NCBI RefSeq assembly: GCF_022230955.1
Contig: NZ_JAKKFI010000045.1
Span: 62,001 to 126,000 of the forward strand
DNA from: Micromonospora cabrerizensis
Lineage (GTDB): Bacteria > Actinomycetota > Actinomycetes > Mycobacteriales > Micromonosporaceae
Direction: 5' to 3'
Length of the DNA stretch: 64,000 nucleotides
In this document: piece by piece, positions 26,510-35,259 of the stretch
Position numbering within the stretch: the stretch's first letter is position 1
Layout: every line of letters starts with the position of its first letter
Translations under genes and position numbers: made by a program
Notes under the pieces: generated by a model
Database searches by the model: none
What the model saw: the letters and a program-made list of their open reading frames with translations, nothing else
What the model was told of the DNA's origin: nothing

Positions 26510-27361
26510 TCAGGCGCGAGCCTTCGCCGGCTGCTTCATGAAGTCCATGATCGCCTTGTTGACCTCGTCGGCGTGGGTCCACGGGATGCCGTGCGGCGCG
26601 CCCTTGAGCGTGATGAGGTTGGCGGTCGGCATCATCGGCCCGAGCCGCTGACCGGTGACCGGGTAGGGCAGCACGTTGTCCTTGTCACCCTGCACGATCA
26701 GGATCGGCACGTCGATCTTCGGCAGGTCGGGGCGGAAGTCCTCCTGCCAGGCGTCCACGCTGTCGTGGGTCGCCCTGGCCGAGGCCATCGCGCCGATCTG
26801 CCAGTGCCCCCGGTACGCGTCCTCACTGACCAGCTTGCCCTTGTTCTCGCTGTAGTTGAAGAACGCGTCGCAGAACTGGGTCAGGTAGGCGTAGCGGTCC
26901 TTGATGATGGCCTGCTGGAATCCCTTGAAGAGGCTCGTGTCGACACCCTCCGGGTTGTCCTTCGCCTTGGCCAGCATGGGCTGCAGCGGGCTGAGCAGAA
27001 CACCGCGGCTCACTCGCTGGGAGCCGTAGTTGCCCAGGTAGCGAACGACCTCGCCGGTGCCCATCGAGTGACCGACCAGGGTCACGTCGTTCAGGTTCAG
27101 CTCGGTCATCAGCACGTCCAGGTCCGCCGCGAACGTGTTGTAGTCGTACCCGAACGTCGGCTGGGCCGAGTTGCCGTAACCGCGTCGATCGTAGGTGATC
27201 GTCCGGTATCCGGCGTTGAGCAGCGCGTTGGTCGCCTTCTCGAAGGTCGCCCCGTTGAACGGGAAGCCTGCGATCAGCACGACCGGCTTACCGGAACCGT
27301 GATCCTCGTAGTACAGGTCGATGGGCGCGGAGTTTTCCGTCCCCACGGTGATGAAAGGCAT
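26510..27361 (-). CDS. Alpha/beta hydrolase (non-heme chloroperoxidase/esterase family)
   Basis: A 283-residue alpha/beta hydrolase. The oxyanion region is VVLIAGFPFNGATFEK, the nucleophile elbow TLVGHSMGTGEVVRYLGNYG (Ser), the acid PILIVQGDKDNVLPY (Asp) and the terminal histidine KGAPHGIPWTHADEVN. The family includes cofactor-free haloperoxidases and esterases such as bromoperoxidase BPO-A2. No signal peptide. The ATG at 27361 follows GGAGACAAAC. It stands alone; the 600 bases upstream hold only gene remnants. Confidence 0.88.
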   Translation of the reverse strand: MPFITVGTENSAPIDLYYEDHGSGKPVVLIAGFPFNGATFEKATNALLNAGYRTITYDRRGYGNSAQPTFGYDYNTFAADLDVLMTELNLNDVTLVGHSMGTGEVVRYLGNYGSQRVSRGVLLSPLQPMLAKAKDNPEGVDTSLFKGFQQAIIKDRYAYLTQFCDAFFNYSENKGKLVSEDAYRGHWQIGAMASARATHDSVDAWQEDFRPDLPKIDVPILIVQGDKDNVLPYPVTGQRLGPMMPTANLITLKGAPHGIPWTHADEVNKAIMDFMKQPAKARA

Positions 27362-27501
27362 GTTTGTCTCCTGCTCCGGTCTCGGGCTCTCGGACGCCCC
27401 GCGCTTTCCCGTCGGGTCGCCGGATATGCCGGCCGTCGACAGCACAGCCCGACCACTCAGCCATCGACAGTTATCGACACCTTCGGTAGGGTCGGCGGTA
27501 G

Positions 27502-27612
27502 GAGAGTTTCGCGCACCCGGTCTACAACGGGTGGGCCGCATCGTTCGACTTCGGCCCCAACGACTGGGGCTACCTGCGCGCCGAGTGCATCGGCGGGTAC
27601 GACTCGTGGTGA
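27502..27612 (+). pseudogene. C-terminal remnant of a secreted-type protein
   Basis: After a TAG at 27499-27501 the frame reads ESFAHPVYNGWAASFDFGPN then DWGYLRAECIGGYDSW and stops. The aromatic, Gly-rich, Cys-containing character is that of the C-terminus of small secreted actinomycete proteins. No start codon belongs to it, so it is a truncated fragment. The stop overlaps a GTG that opens a second remnant. Confidence 0.45.
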
Positions 27613-27674
27613 GCGGCCGGCGCACCCGAGCGACAGCCGGCCTGCTGACCGCAGTCGTCGCCGCGACAGCGTGA
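27609..27674 (+). pseudogene. Signal-peptide-only gene remnant
   Basis: GTG at 27609 overlaps the stop of the preceding fragment and reads VSGRRTRATAGLLTAVVAAT then A and a TGA at 27672. This is a typical signal-peptide start cut off by a stop. With the preceding remnant it looks like the junction of a two-gene operon from which both flanks have decayed. Confidence 0.35.
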
Positions 27675-27695
27675 GCCGCCGAGATCGACTCGGTT

Positions 27696-27744
27696 TTCAG
27701 AAAGTCGGGGTGTCCCATCGACGTCGACACCGCGACTTCCTGAA
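27696..27744. repeat. Large imperfect palindrome
   Basis: Arms 27696-27714 and 27726-27744 (19 bp, 17 matching) enclose an 11-base loop; the core is GAAGTCGCGGTGTC-like. It lies in a gene-free, remnant-containing stretch. It could be a REP-like or MITE-like element; its copy number cannot be judged from this window. Confidence 0.5.
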
Positions 27745-27960
27745 ACGCGGGTTGATCATCGTCGCGGTCTCGATGAGTGGGAGGATTTTTCCGGATGCTG
27801 GACGCCGCCCCAGCCAGACGGTGAGCGGCTACCCGAGGTCCGACGACGCGGGCGCGGGCGCGGCCGCCGACAGGGGCGATGCGTTCCCGCCCTGGCCGCG
27901 TGTCCGGCGAGGCCCGAGCGGGCGGCCGCCGCTCCCCCGGCGGCCGCCCTGCTCGCCCGG
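27745..27960. other. Gene-free stretch
   Basis: Between the palindrome and the end of the glycoside-hydrolase gene I see no ribosome site, conserved protein or hairpin that I can support. Open frames here are GC-driven shadows. Confidence 0.4.
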
Positions 27961-30351
27961 TCAGCTCTGGTAGACCTCCAGCGCCGCCAGTTGCCCCGCC
28001 GGCCAGCCGGTGTTGCCGGTGACCGTGATGCGCAGGTAACGCGTCTGCGCGGCGGTGAAGGTGATGCTCACCTGGTTGCCGGTGGCGGGGTTGAAGGTGC
28101 GTCCCGCCGAGCCGGCCAGCGTGCCGAAGCTGCCGCCGTCGGTGCTGCCCTGAACGGCCAGGGTCTGCGTCCGGCTGGCCCACGCCGACGAAGGGGGCAG
28201 CTTGAGCACCACCCGCCCGACCGTGCGCGCGGCGCCCAGGTCGACCTGCACCCACTGCGGGAACGCACTGTTGGCGCTCTCCCAGTAGCTGTTCGCGTCA
28301 CCGTCGACCACGTTGCCGGAGGCGTAACTCTGGACGTGACTGCTCTCCAACGTGGGTCGACCCCGGGCGAGGTCCGAGTTGGCGGCGGCGTCCGTGGTGG
28401 CGGTGACCGCGTTGGAGGCCGCCGAGGTGTTGCCGGCGGCGTCGCGGGCGGTCACCGTGAAGGTGTACGCGGTGGCCGGGTTGAGCCCGCTCACCGTTGC
28501 CGTGGTGCCCGTGACGGTGGCGACCACCGCGCCGCCCTGACGTACCTGGTAACCGGTCACCCCGGTGTCGTCGGTGGACGCCGTCCACGTCAGCGACACA
28601 CTGGTCGACGTCTTGCCGGTGACCGTGAGGCCGCTCGGGGTGGTCGGTGGGTTGTCCGGGACGGTGGTGCCCGCGTACACCTCGACCTGGGCGAGTTGGG
28701 CGGCCTGCCAGCCGGTGTTGCCGCTGATGCTGAGGCGGACGTAGCGGGCCGTGGTGGTCGTCAGCGTGCGGGTGACGGTGTTGCCGGTCGCCGGGTCGAA
28801 GGTGAACGCGGAGGCCCCGGCGATGGTGGCGAAGGAGCCACCGTCGACGCTGCCCTGCACGGTGATGGTCTGGGTACGCGCGCCCCAGCCGGTGGGCAGC
28901 CGCAGCACCAGCTTGTTGACCTGGTGGCTGGCGCCGAGGTCGACCTGCCACCAGTGCGGGAAGGCGCCGCCGCTGCTCTCCCAGTAGCTGCCGACGTTCG
29001 AGTCCACCGCGTTCGACGCCGGGAACCCGCCGCCCTGGCTGCTCGCCGAGGTGGGCCGGCCGGCGGCCAGGTTCCCGCCGGTCGGTGGCGGCGGGGTGCC
29101 GATCATCGGTGGTGTGGGACGGACCGCGGTGAGCGCCAGCTGCCCCTTGAGCATCCGGCCGCCGTCGGCCGTGATCCGCAGGTAGTAGTCGGAGGAGCAG
29201 GCGACGCCGTCCTCGTCCAGCGCCCGGATGTTCGCCCCGGCCGGGGTGGTGGCCTGGGTCTCGGAGGTCTTGGCGATCTGGTTGCCCTCGTTGTACTCGT
29301 CGAACATGGACACGTAGAGGCCCTGGGAGCCGAGCCGGACCATGTTGTAGATGTGCCGCCAGTAGAAGTCGCCGTGCTTGCGGTGGCCCCCGGCGAGGTC
29401 GCCGGGCATCACGCAGGGCAAATAGTCGATGCCGCGCGCCGCGCAGTCGGCCATGTCGCCGACGTTGACGTTGTTGTAGTACGAGTCCAGCTCCTCCACC
29501 GTCCTGGCCCGGTAGACCATCCACGGCGAGATCGCGTGGAACGCGTGGTAGACGTCGAGGAAGCCGGGGCGGGAGTCCTCGATGCCCTGCCGCCACCAGG
29601 TGGGCACGCCACCGATGACGTAGCAGCCCTGCGCCTTGAACCAGTTGATGACCTCCAGGCAGGGCCCGGGGGTGAAGGGTCGGCTGGGCTCGCTGAAGCC
29701 GAACCCCCAGATGCAGACGACCGGTTTGCCGTTCTGCCGGGCGTACGCGGAGGACGCGGTGTACGCGGCCATCTTCGTCGTCCAGTCGGTCTTGATGTCC
29801 GCCTGGAAGGTCAACCAGTCGGTGACGTCGTACATGATGTAGAACTTGCGGTTGTGGCGCTCGGCGGCGGAGCGGACCTTCTGCGTCATCGCGTCGCGGG
29901 TGGGGCCCTCGTCGCCCATCGGGTTGAACCGTTGCAGCGCGGCGGTGTCGCAGCCGTTCTCCTGCATCCAGCGGAAGTGGGTGTCCACTGTCTGCTGGTC
30001 GTAGGAGGAGAAGAGGGTGGCCGGCTGGCCGTTGCCGAGATTGGGGTACGCGGTGGGATAGGTGCGCGTGTACTCGCGCATGTCCGGCCAGGACACGATG
30101 GTGGTGTTGGCGGGCGAGGGCGGCTGGAAACGGTCACGGCTCCAGTGCCACCAACCGCCGATCGGCGCCGAGTCACCGGGGGCGCTGAACCAGCCCTGGT
30201 AGCCGACCGTCACCTTGCCGACCACGTCCCCGGGGGGACTGGCGGCGGAGGCGGGGCTAGCCAGGGTGGTGAGCAGCTCGGTGCTGGAGGCGGCGGCGAG
30301 GGCGGACCCCGCCATCACCGATGTGACGAACCTACGGCGGGAGACCGCCAT
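27961..30351 (-). CDS. Tat-exported GH71/GH99-like protein with two F5/8C (discoidin) domains and FN3
   Basis: A 796-residue exported protein. The twin-arginine signal MAVSRRRFVTSVMAGSALAA is at residues 1-35. Residues about 45-390 are a GH71/99-like catalytic domain (VTVGYQGWFSAPGDSAPIGG, RFNPMGDEGPTRDAM, KFYIMYDVTDW, YVSMFDEYNEGNQIAK), seen in xylosidase/endo-mannosidase-like proteins. Then come an F5/8 type C (CBM32-like) domain at about 410-545 (SYWESSGGAFPHWWQVDLG), a fibronectin III domain at about 555-645, and a second F5/8C at about 650-796. It likely degrades an extracellular polysaccharide. The ATG at 30351 follows GGAGTGG; an ATG 13 codons upstream would disturb the Tat signal. Confidence 0.88.
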   Translation of the reverse strand: MAVSRRRFVTSVMAGSALAAASSTELLTTLASPASAASPPGDVVGKVTVGYQGWFSAPGDSAPIGGWWHWSRDRFQPPSPANTTIVSWPDMREYTRTYPTAYPNLGNGQPATLFSSYDQQTVDTHFRWMQENGCDTAALQRFNPMGDEGPTRDAMTQKVRSAAERHNRKFYIMYDVTDWLTFQADIKTDWTTKMAAYTASSAYARQNGKPVVCIWGFGFSEPSRPFTPGPCLEVINWFKAQGCYVIGGVPTWWRQGIEDSRPGFLDVYHAFHAISPWMVYRARTVEELDSYYNNVNVGDMADCAARGIDYLPCVMPGDLAGGHRKHGDFYWRHIYNMVRLGSQGLYVSMFDEYNEGNQIAKTSETQATTPAGANIRALDEDGVACSSDYYLRITADGGRMLKGQLALTAVRPTPPMIGTPPPPTGGNLAAGRPTSASSQGGGFPASNAVDSNVGSYWESSGGAFPHWWQVDLGASHQVNKLVLRLPTGWGARTQTITVQGSVDGGSFATIAGASAFTFDPATGNTVTRTLTTTTARYVRLSISGNTGWQAAQLAQVEVYAGTTVPDNPPTTPSGLTVTGKTSTSVSLTWTASTDDTGVTGYQVRQGGAVVATVTGTTATVSGLNPATAYTFTVTARDAAGNTSAASNAVTATTDAAANSDLARGRPTLESSHVQSYASGNVVDGDANSYWESANSAFPQWVQVDLGAARTVGRVVLKLPPSSAWASRTQTLAVQGSTDGGSFGTLAGSAGRTFNPATGNQVSITFTAAQTRYLRITVTGNTGWPAGQLAALEVYQS

Positions 30352-30426
30352 GACGACCACTCCTTCGGGACGGAAGGCATTGACGGCCATCGTGGCAGCA
30401 GTGGATGCCGACCCGCAAGAGTTAGA

Positions 30427-30450
30427 CTGATCGATGAAAATCCCGATCAG
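30427..30450. promoter_or_regulatory. Inverted repeat upstream of the GH71/99-like gene
   Basis: CTGATCG (30427-30433) and CGATCAG (30444-30450) form a perfect 7-bp inverted repeat with a 10-base AT-rich spacer, 76 bases before the start. It is an operator candidate only. Confidence 0.3.
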
Positions 30451-30475
30451 ATGACGGGAATTACCCGCTGAGCCA

Positions 30476-31528
30476 TCAGTGGGTCAGGGCCTGGTCCAGG
30501 GCGCGCACCGGGGACAGGATCTGGCTGCCGGCCTGGCGACGGCGGGCGTCGCGCACCGTCATCCGTACACCCTCGGTGAAGCCGACCTTCGGGTGCCAAC
30601 CGAGCAGCTCGCGCGCCTTTCTGGTGTCCAGCGCCATGTTGCGGACCTCCCCCGGCCAGGGCAACGGCTCGTAGCGGGCCGCGTTGCCGACGCCGGACGC
30701 CTCGCGGACGGTGTCGTACACCTCGTTGATGCTCGTCTGCCGACCCGAGGCGATGTTGACCATTCCGACCCCGTTGTTGTGGCTGGCGACGGCCACCGCC
30801 TCGGCGACGTCACTGACGTGGATGAAGTCCCGTGTCTGCGTGCCGTCGTCGTAGATCACGACCTGGCGGCCACCGAGCAGGGCGTCGGCCATCAGGGACA
30901 CGACCCCGCAGTCGCCGCCCTCCTGCCGGGGCCCGTAGACGTTGCCGAAGACCATCGACGTGTACGACAGGCCGTGCTGGCGTCCGTACCAGTCGAGATA
31001 GTGCACGCCGGCGGCCTTGCTGATGCCGTACGGGCTCACCGGTGCGATCGGGTGGTCCTCGCGGACCGGCAGGTCGTGGGCGGGGACGCTGCCGAAGATG
31101 GCGCTGCTGGCCGCGTTGACCACCAGCCGTACGCCGCTGCGGGCGCACGCGTCCAACACGTTGACGGTGCCGAAGACGTTCACGTCGGCGTCGTAGAGCG
31201 GTGATCGGCGACCCGCGGGAACGCTCGGTTGCGCGGCGAGGTGCACCACGACGTCCGGCTGCCACTGGTGGATGACCTCGACACCTTCCGGCGTCCGCAC
31301 GTCACCGGAGACGACGTCCGCCTCGGTCAGCCCGCCATAGGCGGCATCGGCCAGATTCTCCAGCCGGCCGGTGGAGAAGTTGTCGAGCACCCGGACCTGA
31401 CTGCCCATCAGCATCAGTCGGGCGACCACGTGGCTGCCGATGAAGCCGGCGCCTCCCGTGACCAGGACACGCCGGGGGGTGAGGTCGGTCGACGGGTCGA
31501 CACCGACGGCGGTAGCTGGCAGATCCAT
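30476..31528 (-). CDS. NAD-dependent epimerase/dehydratase (UDP-glucose 4-epimerase-like)
   Basis: A 350-residue extended SDR enzyme. The nucleotide-binding motif RVLVTGGAGFIGSHVVARL begins at about residue 20; the Tyr-Lys catalytic pair is in SPYGISKAAG and FGNVYGPRQEGGDCGVVSLM is typical of NDP-sugar 4-epimerases. The ATG at 31528 follows AAGGAG. It probably provides an epimerised sugar nucleotide (such as a galactose-type donor) for the polysaccharide locus that starts divergently 248 bases away. Confidence 0.88.
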   Translation of the reverse strand: MDLPATAVGVDPSTDLTPRRVLVTGGAGFIGSHVVARLMLMGSQVRVLDNFSTGRLENLADAAYGGLTEADVVSGDVRTPEGVEVIHQWQPDVVVHLAAQPSVPAGRRSPLYDADVNVFGTVNVLDACARSGVRLVVNAASSAIFGSVPAHDLPVREDHPIAPVSPYGISKAAGVHYLDWYGRQHGLSYTSMVFGNVYGPRQEGGDCGVVSLMADALLGGRQVVIYDDGTQTRDFIHVSDVAEAVAVASHNNGVGMVNIASGRQTSINEVYDTVREASGVGNAARYEPLPWPGEVRNMALDTRKARELLGWHPKVGFTEGVRMTVRDARRRQAGSQILSPVRALDQALTH

Positions 31529-31776
31529 GCGGAACTCCTTGGAACGACAGGGCTGTCGGCCCGCTCCGGAAACCAGGACGGCCGGGCACGACAGTAACCC
31601 ACCAAACAACCATCAAAAGGACTTTTGCCCCAACCGCGGGGGCAGGTATGCGTGCTTCATGGTTAGAAGTCCTATTTTTGCGCATCCGGCACTATTGGGG
31701 CTTTTGTCGCTAGTAATTTACTCCCGGGGTGCTGGTCGGCATGCCCGGCAGGCACCGGACGGAGGAGGAGGTCGGC
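31529..31776. promoter_or_regulatory. AT-rich divergent promoter region of the polysaccharide locus
   Basis: This 248-base stretch is notably less GC-rich than its surroundings between 31590 and 31730. It contains the palindrome CAAAAGGACTTTTG (31614-31627). It must contain the promoters for both the epimerase and the long plus-strand operon; I cannot assign -10/-35 boxes. Confidence 0.4.
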
Positions 31777-32856
31777 GTGTTGAGGAAGACCCCAGGTCCC
31801 GTCGCGGCAGACACATCCCCGGTACTGGGCATCGACGGGGCGGCCACGTACGACGTCACCACCCCCCGATCACCGTCGGCGTCCGGCCTGGGCATTCCGA
31901 CCCGACTCGAGGAACTCCTCGACCGCGCTGAGCGGGCCACCCGATCGGACCAGAACGGGCGGCGGACCCGCGTCGTGGTGCTCGAGCCCAACGACACCGT
32001 CACGCCACCCGACCGCCTCGACGAGGAGTTCGACGTGGCCGCCCGACTCCCGGTGCCGGCCTGCGCCGAGGATCTCGTACGGCTCCTGGTCCGCGTCCGC
32101 CCCCGGCTCCTGCTGCTCAAGCACTCACTGGACAGCATCGACGAGCGCATCATGACCAGCTGCATGAGCGTCGGCGTCGAGATCATGGTGCTGGCCCGGC
32201 CGGTCTACGGCCTGCTGCGGGCACCCGCCATGGCTCGTTTCGGTGGGCTGCCGTGGATCCGGCTGGGATCAGGCGCGGGCCGACCCCGCCGCGAGTGGCC
32301 GAAGCGGTTCTTCGACCTCAGCGTGATCCTGCTCAGCGCCGTCGTGGTGGTCCCGCTGATCGTCGCGATCATCGCCGTCGTGTCGTTCACCGGCCCGCCG
32401 TTCTATCTCCAGCAACGCGTCGGAGCGGGTGGCCGGCTGTTCCGGGTGGTCAAGTTCCGGACCATGCGGGTCGGCGCCGAGCAGGCCACCGGCCCGGTCC
32501 TGGCCCAGCGGGACGACGTCCGGATCACGCGGGTCGGACGCTGGCTGCGACGGTCCCGTCTGGACGAGCTCCCCCAGCTGTGGAACGTGGTGCGCGGCGA
32601 CATGAGCCTGGTCGGGCCCCGCCCCGAACGCCCGGAGTTCATCGCCGGCTTCGAACGGCTGCCCCACTACGACCTGCGGCACCTGATCCGACCGGGGCTG
32701 ACCGGCATCGCACAGCTCACCGGCGGGTACGCGGCAACCGTCGAGGACAAGCTCCGGTGCGACCTGCTCTACCTCAACTGCCGCTCGGTGCGCGTCGACC
32801 TGGCCCTGCTCCTGCTGACCGTCGTCGAGCTGTTCCGGGGGTTCCCCCGTGGCTAG
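31777..32856 (+). CDS. Initiating sugar-phosphate transferase (polyprenyl glycosylphosphotransferase)
   Basis: A 359-residue enzyme. The C-terminal half is a complete bacterial sugar transferase domain: KRFFDLSVILLSAVVVVPLI membrane helix, FRVVKFRTMRVGAE, SRLDELPQLWNVVRGDMSLV followed by GPRPERPEF. The N-terminal 170 residues lack the usual four membrane helices of WbaP/WcaJ-type enzymes and instead form a soluble Rossmann-like domain (TRVVVLEPNDTVT, RLLLLKHSLDSIDERIM). The GTG at 31777 follows GGAGGAGG; ATGs at 31729 and 31741 are alternatives. It starts repeat-unit assembly by putting sugar-phosphate on undecaprenyl phosphate. First gene of the long operon; stop overlaps the flippase start. 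Confidence 0.9.
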   Translation: MLRKTPGPVAADTSPVLGIDGAATYDVTTPRSPSASGLGIPTRLEELLDRAERATRSDQNGRRTRVVVLEPNDTVTPPDRLDEEFDVAARLPVPACAEDLVRLLVRVRPRLLLLKHSLDSIDERIMTSCMSVGVEIMVLARPVYGLLRAPAMARFGGLPWIRLGSGAGRPRREWPKRFFDLSVILLSAVVVVPLIVAIIAVVSFTGPPFYLQQRVGAGGRLFRVVKFRTMRVGAEQATGPVLAQRDDVRITRVGRWLRRSRLDELPQLWNVVRGDMSLVGPRPERPEFIAGFERLPHYDLRHLIRPGLTGIAQLTGGYAATVEDKLRCDLLYLNCRSVRVDLALLLLTVVELFRGFPRG

Positions 32857-34414
32857 CGCCGCCACCGCGGTCGGGACCCGGGTCACCCGCAACACCGCCA
32901 GTATGCTGGCCGCGCGGGTGATCATGGCGCTGTCCGGGCTGGTCTCGGTGCCGGTCATCTACCAGCACCTCGGGCCGCAGGAGTTCGGGATCTGGGTGGT
33001 GCTGGCCGGTCTGCTGGCAATGGCCGCGCTGATCGACCTCGGACTCGGCTCCGCGCTCGTGCGCGAGGTGGCCCGGGCCGAGAGCGCGGCCGACCGCGAG
33101 CTGGTGCGACGACTGCTCGGGCTGGGGCTGGGCTGGGCCGTGCTGCTGGGCCTGCTCACCCTGGGGGCGATCGGCGCCTGCTGGCCGTGGCTCGCCGGGC
33201 TGCTGCGCCTCGGGAACCTGGCCGACGAGGCGTGGCACGCCACCCTCTGGTTGGTCGTCGGCCTGGTGGCCGGTGCCGTGGAGCTGCCGTGGCGGGCCGT
33301 GCTCGAAGGCGGTCAGCGCTACGGGTCACTCGCGGCGATCACCGCCGGCACCGCGATCCTCGCGGCCGCGCTGGCCATCCTGGTCGTACGCCTCGGTGGC
33401 GGCCTGGTGGCGTTGGCCGCCTCGGCCGCCGCGACCGGCGCTCTGCGCACCCTCCTGCTGGCCTCGGCCACCCACCGCCAGTGCCCGGACCTGTCCCCCC
33501 GCTGGGGGCGGATCGACCTGGGCGACGTACGCCGGATCGGTGGCTACGGCATGCGGGTGCAGGTTTCCAGCGGCGCCGGCATGGTCAACGTGGAACTCGA
33601 CCGCCTCGTCCTCGGTGGCGTCTTCGGCCCCGCCGTCGCCGGCGGCTTCGACCTGGGCAGTCGCCTGCTCAACCTGCTCCGCCTACCGCCGGGTTTCGCC
33701 CTCATCGTGCTGTTCCCCGCCGCCGTCGCCCGCACGGTCACCCGGGGTGCCGGCTGGTTGGACCGGTTCTACCTGGTCACCACCCGTTATCTCGCGCTGT
33801 TTCTCGCCCCGGCCACCGCGGCCCTCATGGTGAGCGCCGATCCGCTGGTCCGGCTGTGGCTGGGGCACCAGGTCTCCTGGGCCGCGGCGAACATCGTGAT
33901 CCTCGCGCCCGCGTACGCCCTCAACCTGATCACGGGGGCGGCGACGATCGTCGCCCGCGCCGAGGGTCGACCCGGGTTGGAGACGCGGTACGTGCTGCTC
34001 TCCGTCGTCCTCAACCTCGCCCTCACGGTGCCGCTGCTGCTGCTGTGCGGGCCACTGGGCGTACCGCTGTCGACCGCGCTGGCGGTGGTGCTCAGCACCG
34101 GGTACTTCCTGGCGTACTTCCACGCGGCCACGGCCCGGCCGCTGGCGCCGCTGGTGCGGGCGGTCTGGCCGCCGGTCGCCGCGGCGGTCGCGGCCGGGGT
34201 GGTCACCGCGGCGGCCAGCCAGTTCCTGCCGGACGGGCCGGGACGACTCGACGCCGCCCTCGCCGTGTCCACCCGGGTGGGTCTGACCCTGCTCGTCGCC
34301 GCCGCGTTGCTGGCCGCCAGCGGGCACGTGGGCGCGAGCGACCGGATGCGGCTGCACCGGCTGCTGCGCGCCCCCGCAGCCCTACTGTCGCCGACGACAG
34401 GCGGCCCGCGATGA
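32849..34414 (+). CDS. Oligosaccharide flippase (Wzx/MATE-like)
   Basis: A 521-residue integral membrane protein with about 12-14 helices and the family opening NTASMLAARVIMALSGLVSV then YQHLGPQEFGIWVVLAG. Mid-protein RIGGYGMRVQVSSGAGMVN and DRLVLGGVFGPAVAGGFDL are typical of polysaccharide biosynthesis flippases. The GTG at 32849 overlaps the preceding stop by 8 bases. It likely moves the lipid-linked repeat unit across the membrane. Confidence 0.88.
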   Translation: MASAATAVGTRVTRNTASMLAARVIMALSGLVSVPVIYQHLGPQEFGIWVVLAGLLAMAALIDLGLGSALVREVARAESAADRELVRRLLGLGLGWAVLLGLLTLGAIGACWPWLAGLLRLGNLADEAWHATLWLVVGLVAGAVELPWRAVLEGGQRYGSLAAITAGTAILAAALAILVVRLGGGLVALAASAAATGALRTLLLASATHRQCPDLSPRWGRIDLGDVRRIGGYGMRVQVSSGAGMVNVELDRLVLGGVFGPAVAGGFDLGSRLLNLLRLPPGFALIVLFPAAVARTVTRGAGWLDRFYLVTTRYLALFLAPATAALMVSADPLVRLWLGHQVSWAAANIVILAPAYALNLITGAATIVARAEGRPGLETRYVLLSVVLNLALTVPLLLLCGPLGVPLSTALAVVLSTGYFLAYFHAATARPLAPLVRAVWPPVAAAVAAGVVTAAASQFLPDGPGRLDAALAVSTRVGLTLLVAAALLAASGHVGASDRMRLHRLLRAPAALLSPTTGGPR

Positions 34415-35259
34415 GCGTCGACCACCGCACCGCTCGGTGCCTGGTGTGTGGGCCACGGCAGGAGCACCGGCCCCGACTCGGCGGACTGCTGCGCCGCTGC
34501 GAGGCCTGCGGGTTCAGCTGGACCGCGCAGGAGCAGGCCGGGGTGGACGGGCTCTACGACGAGGACTACTTCGCGGCCGGCGGCTACGACGACTACTTCC
34601 GGGCCGAGCCCCGCCGGTTCGAGGCGAACAGACGGCTGCGCTGGCTGCTGTCCACCGTCCGCCCCGGGGTCCTGCTCGAAGCTGGTCCCGCGGGCGGCTA
34701 CTTCCTGGAAGCCGCCCAGCAGGCCGGCATCACCGCCAGCGGCATCGAGGTCAGCCACGCCGCCGCCCGCTTCGCCCGCGACCACCTGCACGTGCCCGTA
34801 CGCCAGGGGCACTTCGAGGACATCGCACCCACCCTCACCGCCGACGTCGTCTGCGCCTTCCACGTCCTCGAACACGTCGAAGACCCCCGCGCCTTCCTGC
34901 ACGCCGCCCACGACGCCCTCACCCCCGGCGGCTGGCTCGCCCTCGAAGTGCCCAACATCGCCTCCGCCGCCGCCCAGCGCCTCGGCACCGCCTGGCCGGG
35001 TCTGCAACCGCGCTACCACCGTTGGCACTTCACCCCGGACACGCTGGTCCGGCTGGTGACCGACGCCGGCTTCGAGGTGGTCCAGCAGGACACCACGGTC
35101 TTTCGCTACTACATGCCGCTGCGCTACCGGCTGCGGCACGCACGACACCTCCTACCCGCCGACCTGATCGGGCTCCGCTCACCGCGGCTGACCCATCCAC
35201 GCCTCGGCGATCTGCTCCGGGTGATCGCCCGGACGCCACGAACCAGACGGAGTACCTGA
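34411..35259 (+). CDS. Class I SAM methyltransferase with N-terminal zinc-knuckle (copy 1)
   Basis: A 282-residue protein. An N-terminal Cys4 knuckle (CLVC near residue 10, CEACG near residue 31) precedes a Rossmann methyltransferase domain: motif I region LLEAGPAGGYFLEAAQQAG, FHVLEHVEDPRAFL and LTPGGWLALEVPNIASAAAQ. Motif I carries Pro where copy 2 has Cys (EAGPAGG against EAGCAGG). It starts inside the flippase stop (ATGA). A stretch of about 180 bases is nearly identical to the next gene. Probably modifies a sugar of the surface polymer; acceptor unknown. Confidence 0.85.
   Translation: MSVDHRTARCLVCGPRQEHRPRLGGLLRRCEACGFSWTAQEQAGVDGLYDEDYFAAGGYDDYFRAEPRRFEANRRLRWLLSTVRPGVLLEAGPAGGYFLEAAQQAGITASGIEVSHAAARFARDHLHVPVRQGHFEDIAPTLTADVVCAFHVLEHVEDPRAFLHAAHDALTPGGWLALEVPNIASAAAQRLGTAWPGLQPRYHRWHFTPDTLVRLVTDAGFEVVQQDTTVFRYYMPLRYRLRHARHLLPADLIGLRSPRLTHPRLGDLLRVIARTPRTRRST
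34811..34991 (+). repeat. Near-identical block in methyltransferase copy 1
   Basis: Bases 34811-34991 match 35665-35845 in the next gene with a single difference (G at 34950, A at 35804), synonymous codon positions included. Flanking parts of the two genes are clearly diverged. Confidence 0.85.

Noticed and set aside
27991..30471. Long plus-strand open frame opposite the GH71/99-like gene
   Set aside because: A GC-driven antisense shadow; the minus strand has a Tat signal and four recognised domains.
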